Counted from the first letter of the stretch, positions 43,958 through 53,951 are shown. The stretch: 64,000 bases of DNA from CAYZQH01 sp050300015 (GCA_050300015.1 JBNKWZ010000027.1:186001-250000); one strand, 5' to 3'. Program-made: numbers and translations. Notes: a model not told the origin generated them from the sequence alone.

Positions 43958-44179
43958 ATGAACCGCCCTGAATACTTATCGACTGAGAAACCAATAAAAG
44001 CCCTTAAAAACCGATATGATTCATACATTGGCAGCCGCATTTTTAAGGCCGTAATATTACAAAAAGGCAATCTATTTTATTGCCAGGGTAATAGCCTTCA
44101 AGAACAGCAGTTTTTGATGTCAAACACGCCTATTTTAATCGCACGCGCCCAGCACCTCATAGATGCTTTTGTCGCTTAA
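43958..44179 (+). CDS. Small hypothetical protein
   Basis: The frame from the ATG at 43958 (open also from 43916) encodes 73 residues, basic at first (KPIKALKNRYDSYIGSRIF), with a hydrophobic beta-like middle (KAVILQKGNLFYCQGN) and a helical end (PILIARAQHLIDAFVA). No family recognised, no signal peptide. It is an isolated frame with a weak ribosome-binding site but protein-like composition. Confidence 0.4.
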   Translation: MNRPEYLSTEKPIKALKNRYDSYIGSRIFKAVILQKGNLFYCQGNSLQEQQFLMSNTPILIARAQHLIDAFVA

Positions 44180-44361
44180 CACTTCCATACTGTCACCTTG
44201 GCACGCCAAGAAGTTCGTTCTTTATCCCAATAAGTCACTATGCTCACAGGTAGGCTCTATCAACTGGAACACACCGACTTGTCTTGACGCATCAACCACA
44301 CACCAACAGTCGCCTTAAAAGCGTATACTTGGCTCAAATTGATGTGTCAAAAGGAGACAAA

Positions 44362-45225
44362 ATGAAACGATGCCATATTTTATTCATCGGCTTGGCGCTT
44401 ACGGCCCTATCAGCCTGCCAAACCTCAAACAAAAAAATCGTGGACGACGCCAAGCTGAATGCCGTACTCGAGGCACAAAGCGACGACCATCAATCACGCT
44501 ACGCGGCGCGTCACCCCAAAGAAACTTTAACGTTTATGGGTATAGCGCCGGGTGACACAGTGGTTGAAATCATGCCCGGCGGCGGTTGGTACAGTAGTAT
44601 TTTAGGGCCCTACATTGGGCCAGAGGGGGCTTTGATTGGGGTGGACTATTCACTGGCCATGATGCGTCACTTTGATTGGGTTACCGATAGCTTTATTGAA
44701 AACCGCAAAAACTGGGGCAATGAGTGGAAAGCCAAAGGCCGTGATTGGCCGGGGGCACCCGTTGCCAAATTGGAAGCTTATACACTGGCGGACGTTCCTG
44801 CATCATTGAATGGCAAGGTGGATTCGGTATTATTTTTTCGCGCCCTACACAACCTTTCGCGCTTTGAATCAAAGGGCGGCTATCGCACCAAAGCCCTAGC
44901 ACGCACGTTTGACCTGTTAAAACCGGGCGGCACCGTGGGTATTGTGCAGCATCAAGTGGATGAATCACGCAACTCCGACTGGGCGGATGGATCAAAAGGC
45001 TATTTGAAAAAATCTGACGTAATCGCCTGGATGGCGGATGCCGGTTTTGAATTTGTGGCCGCAAGCCCCATTAACCAAAACCCCAAAGACACCCCCACTA
45101 TGGATGAGATTGTGTGGCGTTTGGCACCAAGCTTTTATACCAGCCAAGACAACCCCACGCTCAAGGCTGAATACGCCAAAATTGGCGAATCCAACCGCAT
45201 GACATTATTGTTTAGAAAGCCATAG
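44362..45225 (+). CDS. Lipid-anchored class I SAM-dependent methyltransferase-like protein
   Basis: Starting at the ATG at 44362 after AAAAGGAGAC, the product has 287 residues. A lipoprotein signal (LALTALSAC, Cys19) would send it outside the cytoplasm. The catalytic-like domain shows motif I (DTVVEIMPGGGWYSSI, glycine-rich SAM loop), LIGVDYS (motif II) and LKPGGTVGIVQHQ (motif VI). That is unexpected for an exported protein because SAM is not known in the periplasm. It may bind another ligand, or work on exported SAM. The family (methyltransferase with signal peptide) is widespread in proteobacteria. A bidirectional terminator follows. Confidence 0.82.
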   Translation: MKRCHILFIGLALTALSACQTSNKKIVDDAKLNAVLEAQSDDHQSRYAARHPKETLTFMGIAPGDTVVEIMPGGGWYSSILGPYIGPEGALIGVDYSLAMMRHFDWVTDSFIENRKNWGNEWKAKGRDWPGAPVAKLEAYTLADVPASLNGKVDSVLFFRALHNLSRFESKGGYRTKALARTFDLLKPGGTVGIVQHQVDESRNSDWADGSKGYLKKSDVIAWMADAGFEFVAASPINQNPKDTPTMDEIVWRLAPSFYTSQDNPTLKAEYAKIGESNRMTLLFRKP

Positions 45226-45244
45226 CGCTGAACGCCCTTGAACG

Positions 45245-45269
45245 AAAAAGCCCCAACCGGGGCTTTTTT
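45245..45269. terminator. Bidirectional terminator between methyltransferase and tex
   Basis: AAAAAGCCCC-AACC-GGGGCTTTTT is a perfect hairpin with an A-run on one side and a T-run on the other, lying between two convergent genes. It can stop transcription from both sides. Confidence 0.9.
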
Positions 45270-45293
45270 ATTGCGAAAATACCGTTCAAAACG

Positions 45294-47618
45294 CTACTTC
45301 TTTTTGTTTAAGGCCTGCTGAAATAATGCGGCCATGGTGCCCTCGGCTGAGGCCTGTTTAAACTCCTGGTTTTTTTGACGTGCGGGTTTTGCTTCTCCCC
45401 GGCCTGGGCGAGGGCCCGATGGGCGATTACCCGCGCGCTCTTCCCCCGGTTCATCGCTCAAACGCATGGACAGCGCAATACGCTTGCGCGCCACATCCAC
45501 TTCCATCACTTTTACTTTGACAATATCACCGGCTTTAACCACCGTATGGGGGTCTTTAACAAAATTGTCAGCAAGGGCCGAGATATGAACCAAACCATCT
45601 TGATGCACTCCCACGTCCACAAAGGCGCCAAAGTTTGTAACGTTGGTGACAGTACCTTCCAACACCATGCTCGGCTGCAAATCTTTTAGGGTTTCGACGC
45701 CGTCTTTAAACTGGGCGGTTTTAAATTCGGGCCGAGGGTCGCGGCCGGGTTTATCCAACTCGCGAATAATATCTGTCACGGTAGGTACACCAAAGGCGTC
45801 GCTGGTGTAGTCCTCGGGTTTGAGCTGCCTTAAAAAGCCACTGTCGCCAATTAACGAGGGCACAGTACGATCGTGTTTTGTGGCAATGCGCTCTACCACT
45901 TGGTAGGCCTCTGGATGCACGCCCGAGGCGTCCAGCGGGCTTTCGCCATTGGCAATGCGTAAAAATCCCGCTGCTTGTTCAAAGGCTTTGGCACCTAGGC
46001 GCGACACTTCCAATAATTGCTTGCGACTTCTAAGCGCACCTTTTTCATCGCGCAGTGCCACTATGTTGTTGGCGATGGTTTGATTCAAACCGGCCACCCG
46101 GGCAAGTAGTGGTGCCGAGGCGGTATTGACCTCCACACCCACGGCATTCACACAGTCTTCCACCACGGCATCCAATGACTTACTTAAGCGAGTTTGGGAC
46201 ACATCGTGTTGGTACTGCCCCACGCCAATGGACTTGGGTTCGATTTTAACCAATTCCGCCAAGGGGTCTTGCAGACGCCGGGCAATCGATATCGCCCCGC
46301 GAATGGTCACATCCAAATCCGGAAATTCCTTGGCTGCAAATTCACTAGCAGAATAGATGGAGGCCCCTGATTCGTTCACCATGACCTTTTGAATTTTAAG
46401 CGCCTTATGTTGCTTCAAGAAATCGCCCACAAATTTGTCGGTTTCACGACTCGCGGTGCCATTACCAATGGCAATTAAGCCCACCTGATGTTTTTGGCAC
46501 AAATGCAATAAGACGGCTTCGGCCTCTTGCACGCGGTTTTGTGGTGGTGTTGGGAAAATCGCGCCGTGATCCAATACTTGGCCTGTGGCGCTAACCACCG
46601 CCACTTTTACTCCGGTGCGTAAACCCGGGTCCAAGCCAATGGTCACCACTTGCCCTGCGGGTGCAGCCAGCAACAAATCCTTGAGGTTGCGGGCAAAGAC
46701 ATTAATGGCTTCCATTTCCGCCTGCTCGCGCAACTCGCCCAACAAATCAGTTTCCAAATGGGTCAGGAGCTTGATCCGCCACGTCCAGCGCACCACTTCT
46801 GCCAACCAGGTGTCGGCCGCTCGGCCCTTGTTGGCGATTTGCCAGTGTTCACCCACCATGGCCTCACAGGGGTGCGCCTGGCCGGGTTCAAGGTCTTCGG
46901 CCAGACCTAAGCTGATGGTTAAAAACCCTTCATTACGACCGCGGAACATGGCCAATGCACGGTGGGAAGGGGTTTTGTGCCAAAGCTCGCGGTGCTCAAA
47001 ATAATCTCTAAATTTTTCGCCTTCTTTATCTTTGCCATCCAGTACTCTAGAGACCAAATAAGCCTCACTTTTGAGAAAGCTTCTGAGCTTATCCAGCAAA
47101 GTAGCGTCTTCACTGAAACGCTCCATCAATATGTGTTTGGCGCCATCCAGTGCGTCTTTAGCGGTTTCAATTTTATGCTCTGAATTAAGAAAGGCCGCCG
47201 CTTCGACCTCCGGCGATAAGCTCGGATCTTGAAAGAGCGCATCCGCCAAGGGCTCTAACCCCGCTTCACGTGCAATTTGCGCTTTGGTGCGACGCTTGGG
47301 CTTGTAAGGCAGATACAAGTCTTCCAACAGGGTTTTGGTTTCGGCGGTTAAAAAGGCTTGCTCGAGTTCAGGCGTGAGCTTGCCTTGCTCCTCAACCGAC
47401 TTGATAATACTGGTGCGTCGGTCCTCAAGCTCACGCAAATAGCCTAAGCGGTCCTCAAGGTTACGCAACTGGGTGTCATCCAACCCCCCCGTCACTTCCT
47501 TTCGATAACGCGAGATAAAAGGTACCGTAGCACCTTCATCCAACAACCCCACTGCAGCGTTTACTTGATGTAACTGAACGCCGAGTTCAGTGGCGATACG
47601 TTGATGAAGTTTGCTCAT
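45294..47618 (-). CDS. tex: Tex RNA-binding transcription accessory protein
   Basis: A 774-residue Tex protein. It carries the N-terminal helical Tex domain (KLHQRIATELG, FISRYRKEVTGGLDD), a YqgF-like RNase H fold in the middle (TIGLDPGLRTGVKVAVV, about 326-342), helix-hairpin-helix elements (VGVEVNTASAPLLARVAGL, ALRSRKQLLEV) and a C-terminal S1 domain (LEGTVTNVTNFGAFVDVGVH, then DGLVHISAL), ending in a basic tail. Tex binds RNA and affects transcription and virulence or toxin expression in several species; it is essential in some. Monocistronic, convergent with the methyltransferase gene. Confidence 0.97.
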   Translation of the reverse strand: MSKLHQRIATELGVQLHQVNAAVGLLDEGATVPFISRYRKEVTGGLDDTQLRNLEDRLGYLRELEDRRTSIIKSVEEQGKLTPELEQAFLTAETKTLLEDLYLPYKPKRRTKAQIAREAGLEPLADALFQDPSLSPEVEAAAFLNSEHKIETAKDALDGAKHILMERFSEDATLLDKLRSFLKSEAYLVSRVLDGKDKEGEKFRDYFEHRELWHKTPSHRALAMFRGRNEGFLTISLGLAEDLEPGQAHPCEAMVGEHWQIANKGRAADTWLAEVVRWTWRIKLLTHLETDLLGELREQAEMEAINVFARNLKDLLLAAPAGQVVTIGLDPGLRTGVKVAVVSATGQVLDHGAIFPTPPQNRVQEAEAVLLHLCQKHQVGLIAIGNGTASRETDKFVGDFLKQHKALKIQKVMVNESGASIYSASEFAAKEFPDLDVTIRGAISIARRLQDPLAELVKIEPKSIGVGQYQHDVSQTRLSKSLDAVVEDCVNAVGVEVNTASAPLLARVAGLNQTIANNIVALRDEKGALRSRKQLLEVSRLGAKAFEQAAGFLRIANGESPLDASGVHPEAYQVVERIATKHDRTVPSLIGDSGFLRQLKPEDYTSDAFGVPTVTDIIRELDKPGRDPRPEFKTAQFKDGVETLKDLQPSMVLEGTVTNVTNFGAFVDVGVHQDGLVHISALADNFVKDPHTVVKAGDIVKVKVMEVDVARKRIALSMRLSDEPGEERAGNRPSGPRPGRGEAKPARQKNQEFKQASAEGTMAALFQQALNKKK

Positions 47619-47879
47619 AATCTAACCGGCCTTTTAAAGGAAAATAGGGACGCGGGATTATGCAAAAATTTTGGCCGGCTGCCTATGGCAAGCGCTGCGG
47701 AATTTAGAACGGCTTAGCGGTTGCACGCCACTCTCTGGGGACTTGGGCCATTCAGGAGCCGTTTTACCCGCATTTACGAACAAGCTATTTGCTCACGCAT
47801 GCGTAAAACCCCACAGCTGAATTGCCCCAGAAAACCTTTAAGCGCGCCATTATTGCCCTTTTGGCAACAAAGCAAGGCC

Positions 47880-49274
47880 CTAGCGTGCCGCCAGTGCCGC
47901 CTGGGCTTGTTGCACTGCCTGGATCACTTGATTGGGAGCCGTGCCACCCAAATGATCGCGCGCAGCCACAGAGCCTTCCAAGGTTAATACGTCAAATACG
48001 TCAGCCTCGATCACGTCGCCAAAGCCTTGCAGTTCATCCAGGGTCATTTCAGAGAGGTCTTTATTTTGCGCCACCCCGTAAGCCACGGCTTTCCCCACAA
48101 TTTCATGAGCATCCCTAAAGGCTACCCCTTTGCGCACAAGGTAATCCGCAAGATCCGTGGCCGTGGCAAACCCACGGCGGGCGGCCTCGTACATGGCAGG
48201 CTTATTGGCTTCAATCGCAGGTACCATGTCAGCAAAAGCCAACAAACACCCAGTGACGGTATCAATGGTGTCAAACAGTGGCTCTTTGTCCTCTTGGTTA
48301 TCTTTGTTGTAAGCCAGCGGTTGCGATTTCATCAATGTGAGCAAACTCATTAAGTGACCGTAAACGCGCCCGGTCTTACCACGCACCAATTCAGGCACAT
48401 CGGGGTTTTTCTTTTGCGGCATTATGGAGCTGCCCGTACAAAAGCGATCAGGCAAGTGCACAAACTGAAACTGTGCCGAGGTCCACAGCACAAGTTCTTC
48501 GCTCATACGCGAAAGGTGCATCAAGAGTATTGACGCAAAACTGCAAAACTCGATGGCAAAATCACGATCGCTCACCGAATCCAGTGAGTTTTGCGTGGGC
48601 TGTGCGAACCCCAGTAAATTGGCCGTTAATTCGCGATCAATGGGGTAGGTGGTACCCGCCAGCGCCGCAGCCCCCAGCGGGCATTGATTCAAACGTTCTC
48701 GCACTCCCATTAAACGGCTGTAATCGCGATTAAGCATCTCGTTCCAGGCCAGTAAATGGTGGCCAAAAGTCACGGGCTGGGCCGTTTGTAGGTGAGTAAA
48801 GCCGGGCATAATGGTGCCGGCTTCGCGCTCAGCCAGGCCCACGGTACCACTTTGCAATTTGGTTAACAGGCCTGCGATTAGGTCAATTTGATCCCGCAGA
48901 TACAAACGCACATCGGTGGCGACCTGATCATTGCGCGAACGGCCAGTGTGCAATTTTTTGCCAGTCACGCCAATGCGCTCGGTTAAAGCGGCTTCGATAT
49001 TCATGTGCACGTCTTCCAGTGCCACCGACCATTCAAATTCGCCGGCTTCAATCGCTTCGCCAATGGCGGTGAGCCCTTTGACAATGGCCGCTTGCTCCTC
49101 ACCGCTTAAAATGCCTGCCTTTTGCAGCATGGTGGCGTGAGCGATGGAGCCTTCAATGTCTTGCTTGGCAAAGCGTTGGTCAAAATTGACCGAAGCTGTG
49201 AATTGCTGCACAAATTCGTCGGTGGCTTCACTGAAACGCCCACCCCAAAGTGTGCTGGTTTTTTGTTCACTCAT
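47880..49274 (-). CDS. argH: Argininosuccinate lyase
   Basis: A 464-residue enzyme that splits argininosuccinate into arginine and fumarate, the last step of arginine synthesis. The signature GSSIMPQKKNPD (about 284-295, fumarase/aspartase superfamily, with the catalytic serine) is intact, and the N-terminus LWGGRFSEATDEFVQQFTAS is typical. I choose ATG 49274, preceded by TTGGAG; the open frame extends to 49388. The gene is divergent from algZ/fimS, the same order as in Pseudomonas (argH-fimS-algR). Confidence 0.97.
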   Translation of the reverse strand: MSEQKTSTLWGGRFSEATDEFVQQFTASVNFDQRFAKQDIEGSIAHATMLQKAGILSGEEQAAIVKGLTAIGEAIEAGEFEWSVALEDVHMNIEAALTERIGVTGKKLHTGRSRNDQVATDVRLYLRDQIDLIAGLLTKLQSGTVGLAEREAGTIMPGFTHLQTAQPVTFGHHLLAWNEMLNRDYSRLMGVRERLNQCPLGAAALAGTTYPIDRELTANLLGFAQPTQNSLDSVSDRDFAIEFCSFASILLMHLSRMSEELVLWTSAQFQFVHLPDRFCTGSSIMPQKKNPDVPELVRGKTGRVYGHLMSLLTLMKSQPLAYNKDNQEDKEPLFDTIDTVTGCLLAFADMVPAIEANKPAMYEAARRGFATATDLADYLVRKGVAFRDAHEIVGKAVAYGVAQNKDLSEMTLDELQGFGDVIEADVFDVLTLEGSVAARDHLGGTAPNQVIQAVQQAQAALAAR

Positions 49275-49410
49275 AAAAACTCCAAGCTGAAAAGTGCCGT
49301 GCGGGTTTAACCATTTGCTACACTGGCTAGCATAAAGCGCGCGATTATAACAAACCCCAGCCTCGGTTGATCTTCCGGCTGGCCTCAAACCCTAAGCCCT
49401 TTGTAACCCT

Positions 49411-50451
49411 ATGCCAAAGCCGCACGCCAACCAGGATGACTTCCTGCCCAATCTTTGCTCTGTTCAAGCAGTCTTTCACTTGGTTTTAGTGGGCGAGTTA
49501 CTGGCCTTCGCCCTGACCATTGCAGACTCCGGCGTTTCGCGACTTAGCTGGTACACCCTCGGGGTGCTTTCTATGCTAATTCAATGGATCGTGCTCACCA
49601 GTGCCGCCTGTTTGTGCCCCATGCGACATTGGTTTAAACGCCAACCGCCCTTGTTGGCAGGCTCTGTTGCCTATGGCATGGTGATGCTGGTGACCGTGGT
49701 CTACACCATGATTGGGACTTATATCAGCACGGATTCTCCCTATATGCAGTGGGAAATGATGCTCGATAATATTGTACTGGCAGCCTTATTCAGCGGTATT
49801 GTGCTGCGCTATTTCTACTTACAACAGCAATTGCGCAATCAACAGCAGGCCGAATTGCGCGCACGCATCCAAGCCCTACAATCCCGCATTCGACCACACT
49901 TTTTGTTCAACAGTATGAACAGCATCGCGAGCCTCATTGATTTTGACCCCGTCACCGCCGAGCGCATGGTGGTGGACCTGGCCGACCTGTTTCGCGCGAG
50001 CCTAAGTGAGCCTGGTCTTATTTCTCTGAAGCGCGAGTTGGAGCTCTGCGAGCGCTTTGTGTATATCGAGCAAACCCGTATCGGCGATCGATTAAATGTA
50101 GAATGGGAACTTGATTACCCCGAGGACGCTCAAATACCCAGCCTACTGCTACAGCCTCTGGTGGAAAACGCCATCTATCACGGTATTCAACCCCTGCCCG
50201 AGGGCGGCACGGTAACCATACATGTTGATTGTGACGCCAAAAATTGCCACATTTGGGTAATTAACCCCATCGCCAATGCACAACAAGCCCACAGTGAAGG
50301 CAACGGCATTGCGCTGGACAATATTCGTCACCGACTCGAGGCCTATTACGATGGCCACGCGCAGCTTTCGGCACGCACCAACGATAAAAGCTACAAGGTA
50401 AGTTTAAGCTTTCCTCACAGTCCCAAGAGCGAACTGAATGCCCATGCGTAA
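49411..50451 (+). CDS. algZ: AlgZ/FimS-type sensor histidine kinase (LytS family)
   Basis: A 346-residue membrane kinase with four to five N-terminal helices (up to about 135) and no large periplasmic domain. The cytoplasmic part has the His_kinase domain with the phosphorylated histidine in SRIRPHFLFNSMNSIASL (His163) and an atypical ATPase end (LLQPLVENAIYHGIQ, GNGIALDNIRHRLEAYY). This is the kinase of the AlgZ-AlgR pair, which controls alginate, type IV pili and virulence in Pseudomonas. The gene lies beside argH and 107 nt before algR, as in that genus. The gene symbol rests on synteny. Confidence 0.88.
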   Translation: MPKPHANQDDFLPNLCSVQAVFHLVLVGELLAFALTIADSGVSRLSWYTLGVLSMLIQWIVLTSAACLCPMRHWFKRQPPLLAGSVAYGMVMLVTVVYTMIGTYISTDSPYMQWEMMLDNIVLAALFSGIVLRYFYLQQQLRNQQQAELRARIQALQSRIRPHFLFNSMNSIASLIDFDPVTAERMVVDLADLFRASLSEPGLISLKRELELCERFVYIEQTRIGDRLNVEWELDYPEDAQIPSLLLQPLVENAIYHGIQPLPEGGTVTIHVDCDAKNCHIWVINPIANAQQAHSEGNGIALDNIRHRLEAYYDGHAQLSARTNDKSYKVSLSFPHSPKSELNAHA

Positions 50452-50558
50452 CACCAGAAGTACGTTAAAAAGCCTCATTGGCATGTGTCAGATTCGGTCT
50501 ACACTTAAAAGGTGTCTACACTAGTACAAAGGCAAACAGGTTACGGAATTCAAATAAG

Positions 50559-51296
50559 ATGCGGGTTTTGATCGTCGATGATGAACTCTTAGCGCGCCAA
50601 CGCGCTCGGCGGCTGGTTGAGTCTATTGAAGGCTACGATGTTGCCGGTGAAGCGGTGAACGGAGAAGGCGCGCTTGCCGCCATTCGCGAGTTGGACCCAG
50701 ACATCGTCATGCTGGACATTCGCATGCCTGGCGAAGACGGCTTAAGCACCGCCAAACACATCGCCAAATTGGATCACGCCCCTGCTGTCATCTTTTGTAC
50801 AGCCTTTCACGAGTATGCGCTGGAAGCCTTCGAAACTCTAGCAGTGGGTTACTTGTTAAAGCCCATTCAAAAAGAGCAACTCGAATCCACCTTAGAAAAA
50901 GCCAAAAAAGTGAACAAATTACAAAAAGCGGTATTTGAAACCGATCAGCAGGGCGACACCCAAATTCGCCGTAATATTGCCGCCAAAACACGCCGTGGTG
51001 TAGAGCTTGTCCCAATTGATGATGTATTTTGTTTTGTCGCTGACCAAAAGTATGTGACTATTATTCACAAAGGTGGCGAAACCTTAATTGATGACACGCT
51101 TAAAGATTTAGAACAAGAGTTTGAAAACGCCTTTGTTCGCGTGCACCGCAACGCATTAGTGGCCGTCAACAACATTGAGAAGCTAGAGCGCATGCCTTCG
51201 GGCCAATACGAGCTGCAGCTCAAGCACACCGACTACCGACCCACCGTTAGCCGGCGCCACGTGGCCGCCGTGCGAGAATTATTAAGCGCACTATAA
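50559..51296 (+). CDS. algR: AlgR-type response regulator (LytTR)
   Basis: A 245-residue regulator. The receiver starts MRVLIVDDELLARQRARRL with phospho-acceptor Asp53 (DIVMLDIRMPGEDG). The C-terminal LytTR domain begins around residue 145: GVELVPIDDVFCFVADQKYV, ENAFVRVHRNALVAVNNIEK. The open frame starts at 50478, but the ATG at 50559 matches the family N-terminus. The partner kinase is directly upstream. In Pseudomonas hemC follows algR; here the metE gene lies on the other strand instead. Confidence 0.92.
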   Translation: MRVLIVDDELLARQRARRLVESIEGYDVAGEAVNGEGALAAIRELDPDIVMLDIRMPGEDGLSTAKHIAKLDHAPAVIFCTAFHEYALEAFETLAVGYLLKPIQKEQLESTLEKAKKVNKLQKAVFETDQQGDTQIRRNIAAKTRRGVELVPIDDVFCFVADQKYVTIIHKGGETLIDDTLKDLEQEFENAFVRVHRNALVAVNNIEKLERMPSGQYELQLKHTDYRPTVSRRHVAAVRELLSAL

Positions 51297-51530
51297 CGGG
51301 CAGCCCGCAGGAAAAAGCTTTGATTTTTATTCTCCGGGTGACTGTACATTGACACGCGCTCCCGATACCTGAGCGAACAGCAAGTTAAAAAGTCAGCAAT
51401 ACTCTCGGCAATATCATTAGGTTCGAAAAAAGTACCGCGCAAAGATTGCAAACCACTCTCGTCAAGTTTCAATTTACACCTTTCAATACGCAACCAAAAG
51501 CCCCGCGTTTTTTATGGCTCACACCCAATA

Positions 51531-53858
51531 CTAATACGCATCTATTCCAGCACTTGTGCGGCCAGATAACAGCGAACTCGCAGCATTAGTTGTTAAAGCT
51601 TCTCGTACCTGTTTGGCTGCAGCCACCATGGCCTCAAGTGCGGGTAATACTTCATCCCAGGTGCGCGTTTTTAAACCACAATCGGGATTAACCCAAAGGC
51701 TGTCTGGATCAAGTACTTCTAACATTTTTTGTAACTGAGTCTTGATATCCAATGGGCTGGGAATATTCGGAGAATGAATATCATAGACACCGGGGCCAAT
51801 ATCGTTAGGGTATTGCATGTACTCAAACACTTTTAAGAGCTTGCCATCCGCACGTGAAGATTCGATGGTAATCACATCCGCATCCATATTGATTAAGTCT
51901 TGAATCATATCGTTAAAATGCGAGTAGCACATGTGCGTGTGTATCTGAGTTTGATCGGCCACCACGCTTGCAGCTATACGAAAGGCTTCAATGGCCCAAG
52001 CCTTATAGTGCGCCTGCTCGCTTTTGCGAAGCGGTAAGCCTTCACGAAGTGCCGCCTCATCTATCTGAATGATTTGAATGCCCGCCGATTCAAGGTCTTT
52101 GACCTCATCCCGAATCGCAACAGCCAGCTGCTGACATACAGCCTCGCGTGTCTCATCATCACGCACAAAAGACCAATTAAGTATCGTCACAGGACCCGTT
52201 AGCATACCTTTAACGGGCCGCGCCGAAAGACTTTGGGCATACTTTGCCCAGCCCACCGTCATAGGCTTAGGCCGCCGCACATCGCCATACAAAATGGGCG
52301 GTTTGACGCAACGCGACCCATAGGACTGCACCCATGCATTTTGGGTCAACGCAAAACCCTCTAATTGTTCGCCAAAGTATTCCACCATGTCATTGCGCTC
52401 TGGCTCGCCGTGCACCAACACATCTAAACCCAATGCTTCCTGCCGGGTAATAACTTGACGAATCTCTGCCTTTAAATTTTGGTGGTATTGGCCCTCAGGC
52501 AGTTCGCCTTTTTTGAAGCGCGCACGCAACGAACGAATGTGCGCCGTTTGCGGGAAAGAGCCAATGGTGGTGGTCGGCATTATTGGTAACGGTAACGCTT
52601 TTGATTGCAAGCGCTTACGCGTCTCAAATGGCGACTGTCGGTTGCTGGGTTTTGCAGTAACGCTGGCAACAGCCTTTCTCACCCCTGGATTGATCACTCG
52701 GTTTGAGGTTCGACGAGCGAATAAGTACTCCATGTTTTGGCTTAAGGCCTGCGCTACAGAATCGGGGCCCTCAGACAGGGCAGTTGCCAAGGTCGTTAGC
52801 TCTTCCAATTTTTCCTGAGCGAAGGCTAACCATGGCGCCACCTCTCGGTCCAATGTGGTTTCATTTTTTACGCTCACCGGCACGTGCAACAGTGAGCACG
52901 AAGGCGCCAACCAAAGACGATCGCCCAAATGATCATAAATCGGTTTTAACCATTCGTAAGCTGCTTTCAAGTCCGTTCGCCAAACATTACGCCCATCAAT
53001 CACCCCCAGGGAAAGCACCTTATGTGCGGGTAGCCAGTCCAACAGGGATTTTATGTCTTGTCTGCCGGTGACTGCATCCGCGTGAATACCCGCCACTGGC
53101 AACTGACAGAGTAACCGACAATTTTCGAGCAGCGGGCTAAAGTAGGTGGCCACCAACACATTAAGTGCGCGTTTTTGTAGTACTTGGTAAACTTGGGGAA
53201 ATGCCTGCTGCCACACAGCGGGCAACGCCAACCCCAAAATAGGCTCATCTAGTTGCAACCATTCAACACCGGCAACTTCTAACGCACGGAATACTTCGAG
53301 ATAGGCCTCGGTGATGGAGGGTAAAAGGGTTAACGGGTCAAGCCCTTCTTCGGAGTTGGCCAACCATAAATAGGTCAAAGGCCCCACCAAAATGGGCTTG
53401 GCTTTATGACCTGCCGCTTGCGCCTCTTTAATCTGACTTAAAAGCGGGGCAGTATTCACTTGCCAAGTATTGCTTCGGTTCAACTCCGGCACTATATAGT
53501 GGTAATTAGTATTGAACCATTTGGTCATGGGCAATGCGGCAATGCCGGGGCTGGCCGCCGTTTTAGGGCGCCCTCGAGCACAGGCAAAGTATTGATCCAA
53601 GCCCCCTAGCCCCTGATAACGCTCGGGGATATTGCCTAACAAAAAGCTCATGTCCAATACGTGGTCGTAGAGTGAAAAGTCCCCCACTGGCACCCAAGAT
53701 AACGCCGACTGATTGGACCAATGTTGTTGGCGTAAGCTTTTTGCACAATCCAATAGTGATTGCGTATCAATGTCTTCGCGCCAATAGCGCTCTAAGGCAA
53801 ATTTTAAGGTTCGTTGCTCTCCTATTCTGGGGAAGCCTAAATTGTGTGTGGTTAGCAT
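51531..53858 (-). CDS. metE: Cobalamin-independent methionine synthase
   Basis: A 775-residue MetE, which transfers a methyl group from methyltetrahydropteroyl-triglutamate to homocysteine. The N-terminal repeat (TTHNLGFPRIGEQRTLKFAL) and the C-terminal catalytic barrel are complete. Zinc-site blocks HTHMCYSHFND (His and Cys) and NPDCGLKTR are intact, and IQIDEAALREGLP fits the homocysteine pocket. A GGAGCG ribosome-binding site precedes ATG 53858. It is divergent from metR, with a 93-nt gap that has no room for a cobalamin riboswitch, so control is most likely by MetR. Confidence 0.97.
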   Translation of the reverse strand: MLTTHNLGFPRIGEQRTLKFALERYWREDIDTQSLLDCAKSLRQQHWSNQSALSWVPVGDFSLYDHVLDMSFLLGNIPERYQGLGGLDQYFACARGRPKTAASPGIAALPMTKWFNTNYHYIVPELNRSNTWQVNTAPLLSQIKEAQAAGHKAKPILVGPLTYLWLANSEEGLDPLTLLPSITEAYLEVFRALEVAGVEWLQLDEPILGLALPAVWQQAFPQVYQVLQKRALNVLVATYFSPLLENCRLLCQLPVAGIHADAVTGRQDIKSLLDWLPAHKVLSLGVIDGRNVWRTDLKAAYEWLKPIYDHLGDRLWLAPSCSLLHVPVSVKNETTLDREVAPWLAFAQEKLEELTTLATALSEGPDSVAQALSQNMEYLFARRTSNRVINPGVRKAVASVTAKPSNRQSPFETRKRLQSKALPLPIMPTTTIGSFPQTAHIRSLRARFKKGELPEGQYHQNLKAEIRQVITRQEALGLDVLVHGEPERNDMVEYFGEQLEGFALTQNAWVQSYGSRCVKPPILYGDVRRPKPMTVGWAKYAQSLSARPVKGMLTGPVTILNWSFVRDDETREAVCQQLAVAIRDEVKDLESAGIQIIQIDEAALREGLPLRKSEQAHYKAWAIEAFRIAASVVADQTQIHTHMCYSHFNDMIQDLINMDADVITIESSRADGKLLKVFEYMQYPNDIGPGVYDIHSPNIPSPLDIKTQLQKMLEVLDPDSLWVNPDCGLKTRTWDEVLPALEAMVAAAKQVREALTTNAASSLLSGRTSAGIDAY

Positions 53859-53901
53859 CGGTCGCTCCTGTCAAAAGCGCCCAGCCTATGGCAAACATTT
53901 C

Positions 53902-53926
53902 ATGAAAAATAATGTTATATTTTCAT
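53902..53926. promoter_or_regulatory. Inverted repeat in the metE-metR gap, possible MetR site
   Basis: The arms ATGAAAA (53902-53908) and TTTTCAT (53920-53926) form an inverted repeat, inside an AT-rich intergenic region. MetR sites contain TGAA-N5-TTCA; here the TGAA and TTCA halves are present but spaced wider. A TTTCATGAAA palindrome overlaps its left arm. Confidence 0.5.
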
Positions 53927-53951
53927 TAATTTATAAATTTATTTTATCAAT

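Noticed and set aside
51233..51493. 86-codon minus-strand frame overlapping the end of algR
   Set aside because: It needs a TTG start, overlaps algR by 64 bases and resembles no family; it could be a gene fragment, but support is too thin.
53859..53951. Cobalamin or SAM riboswitch before metE
   Set aside because: Only 93 bases separate metE and metR, with no conserved B12-box or SAM-aptamer core.
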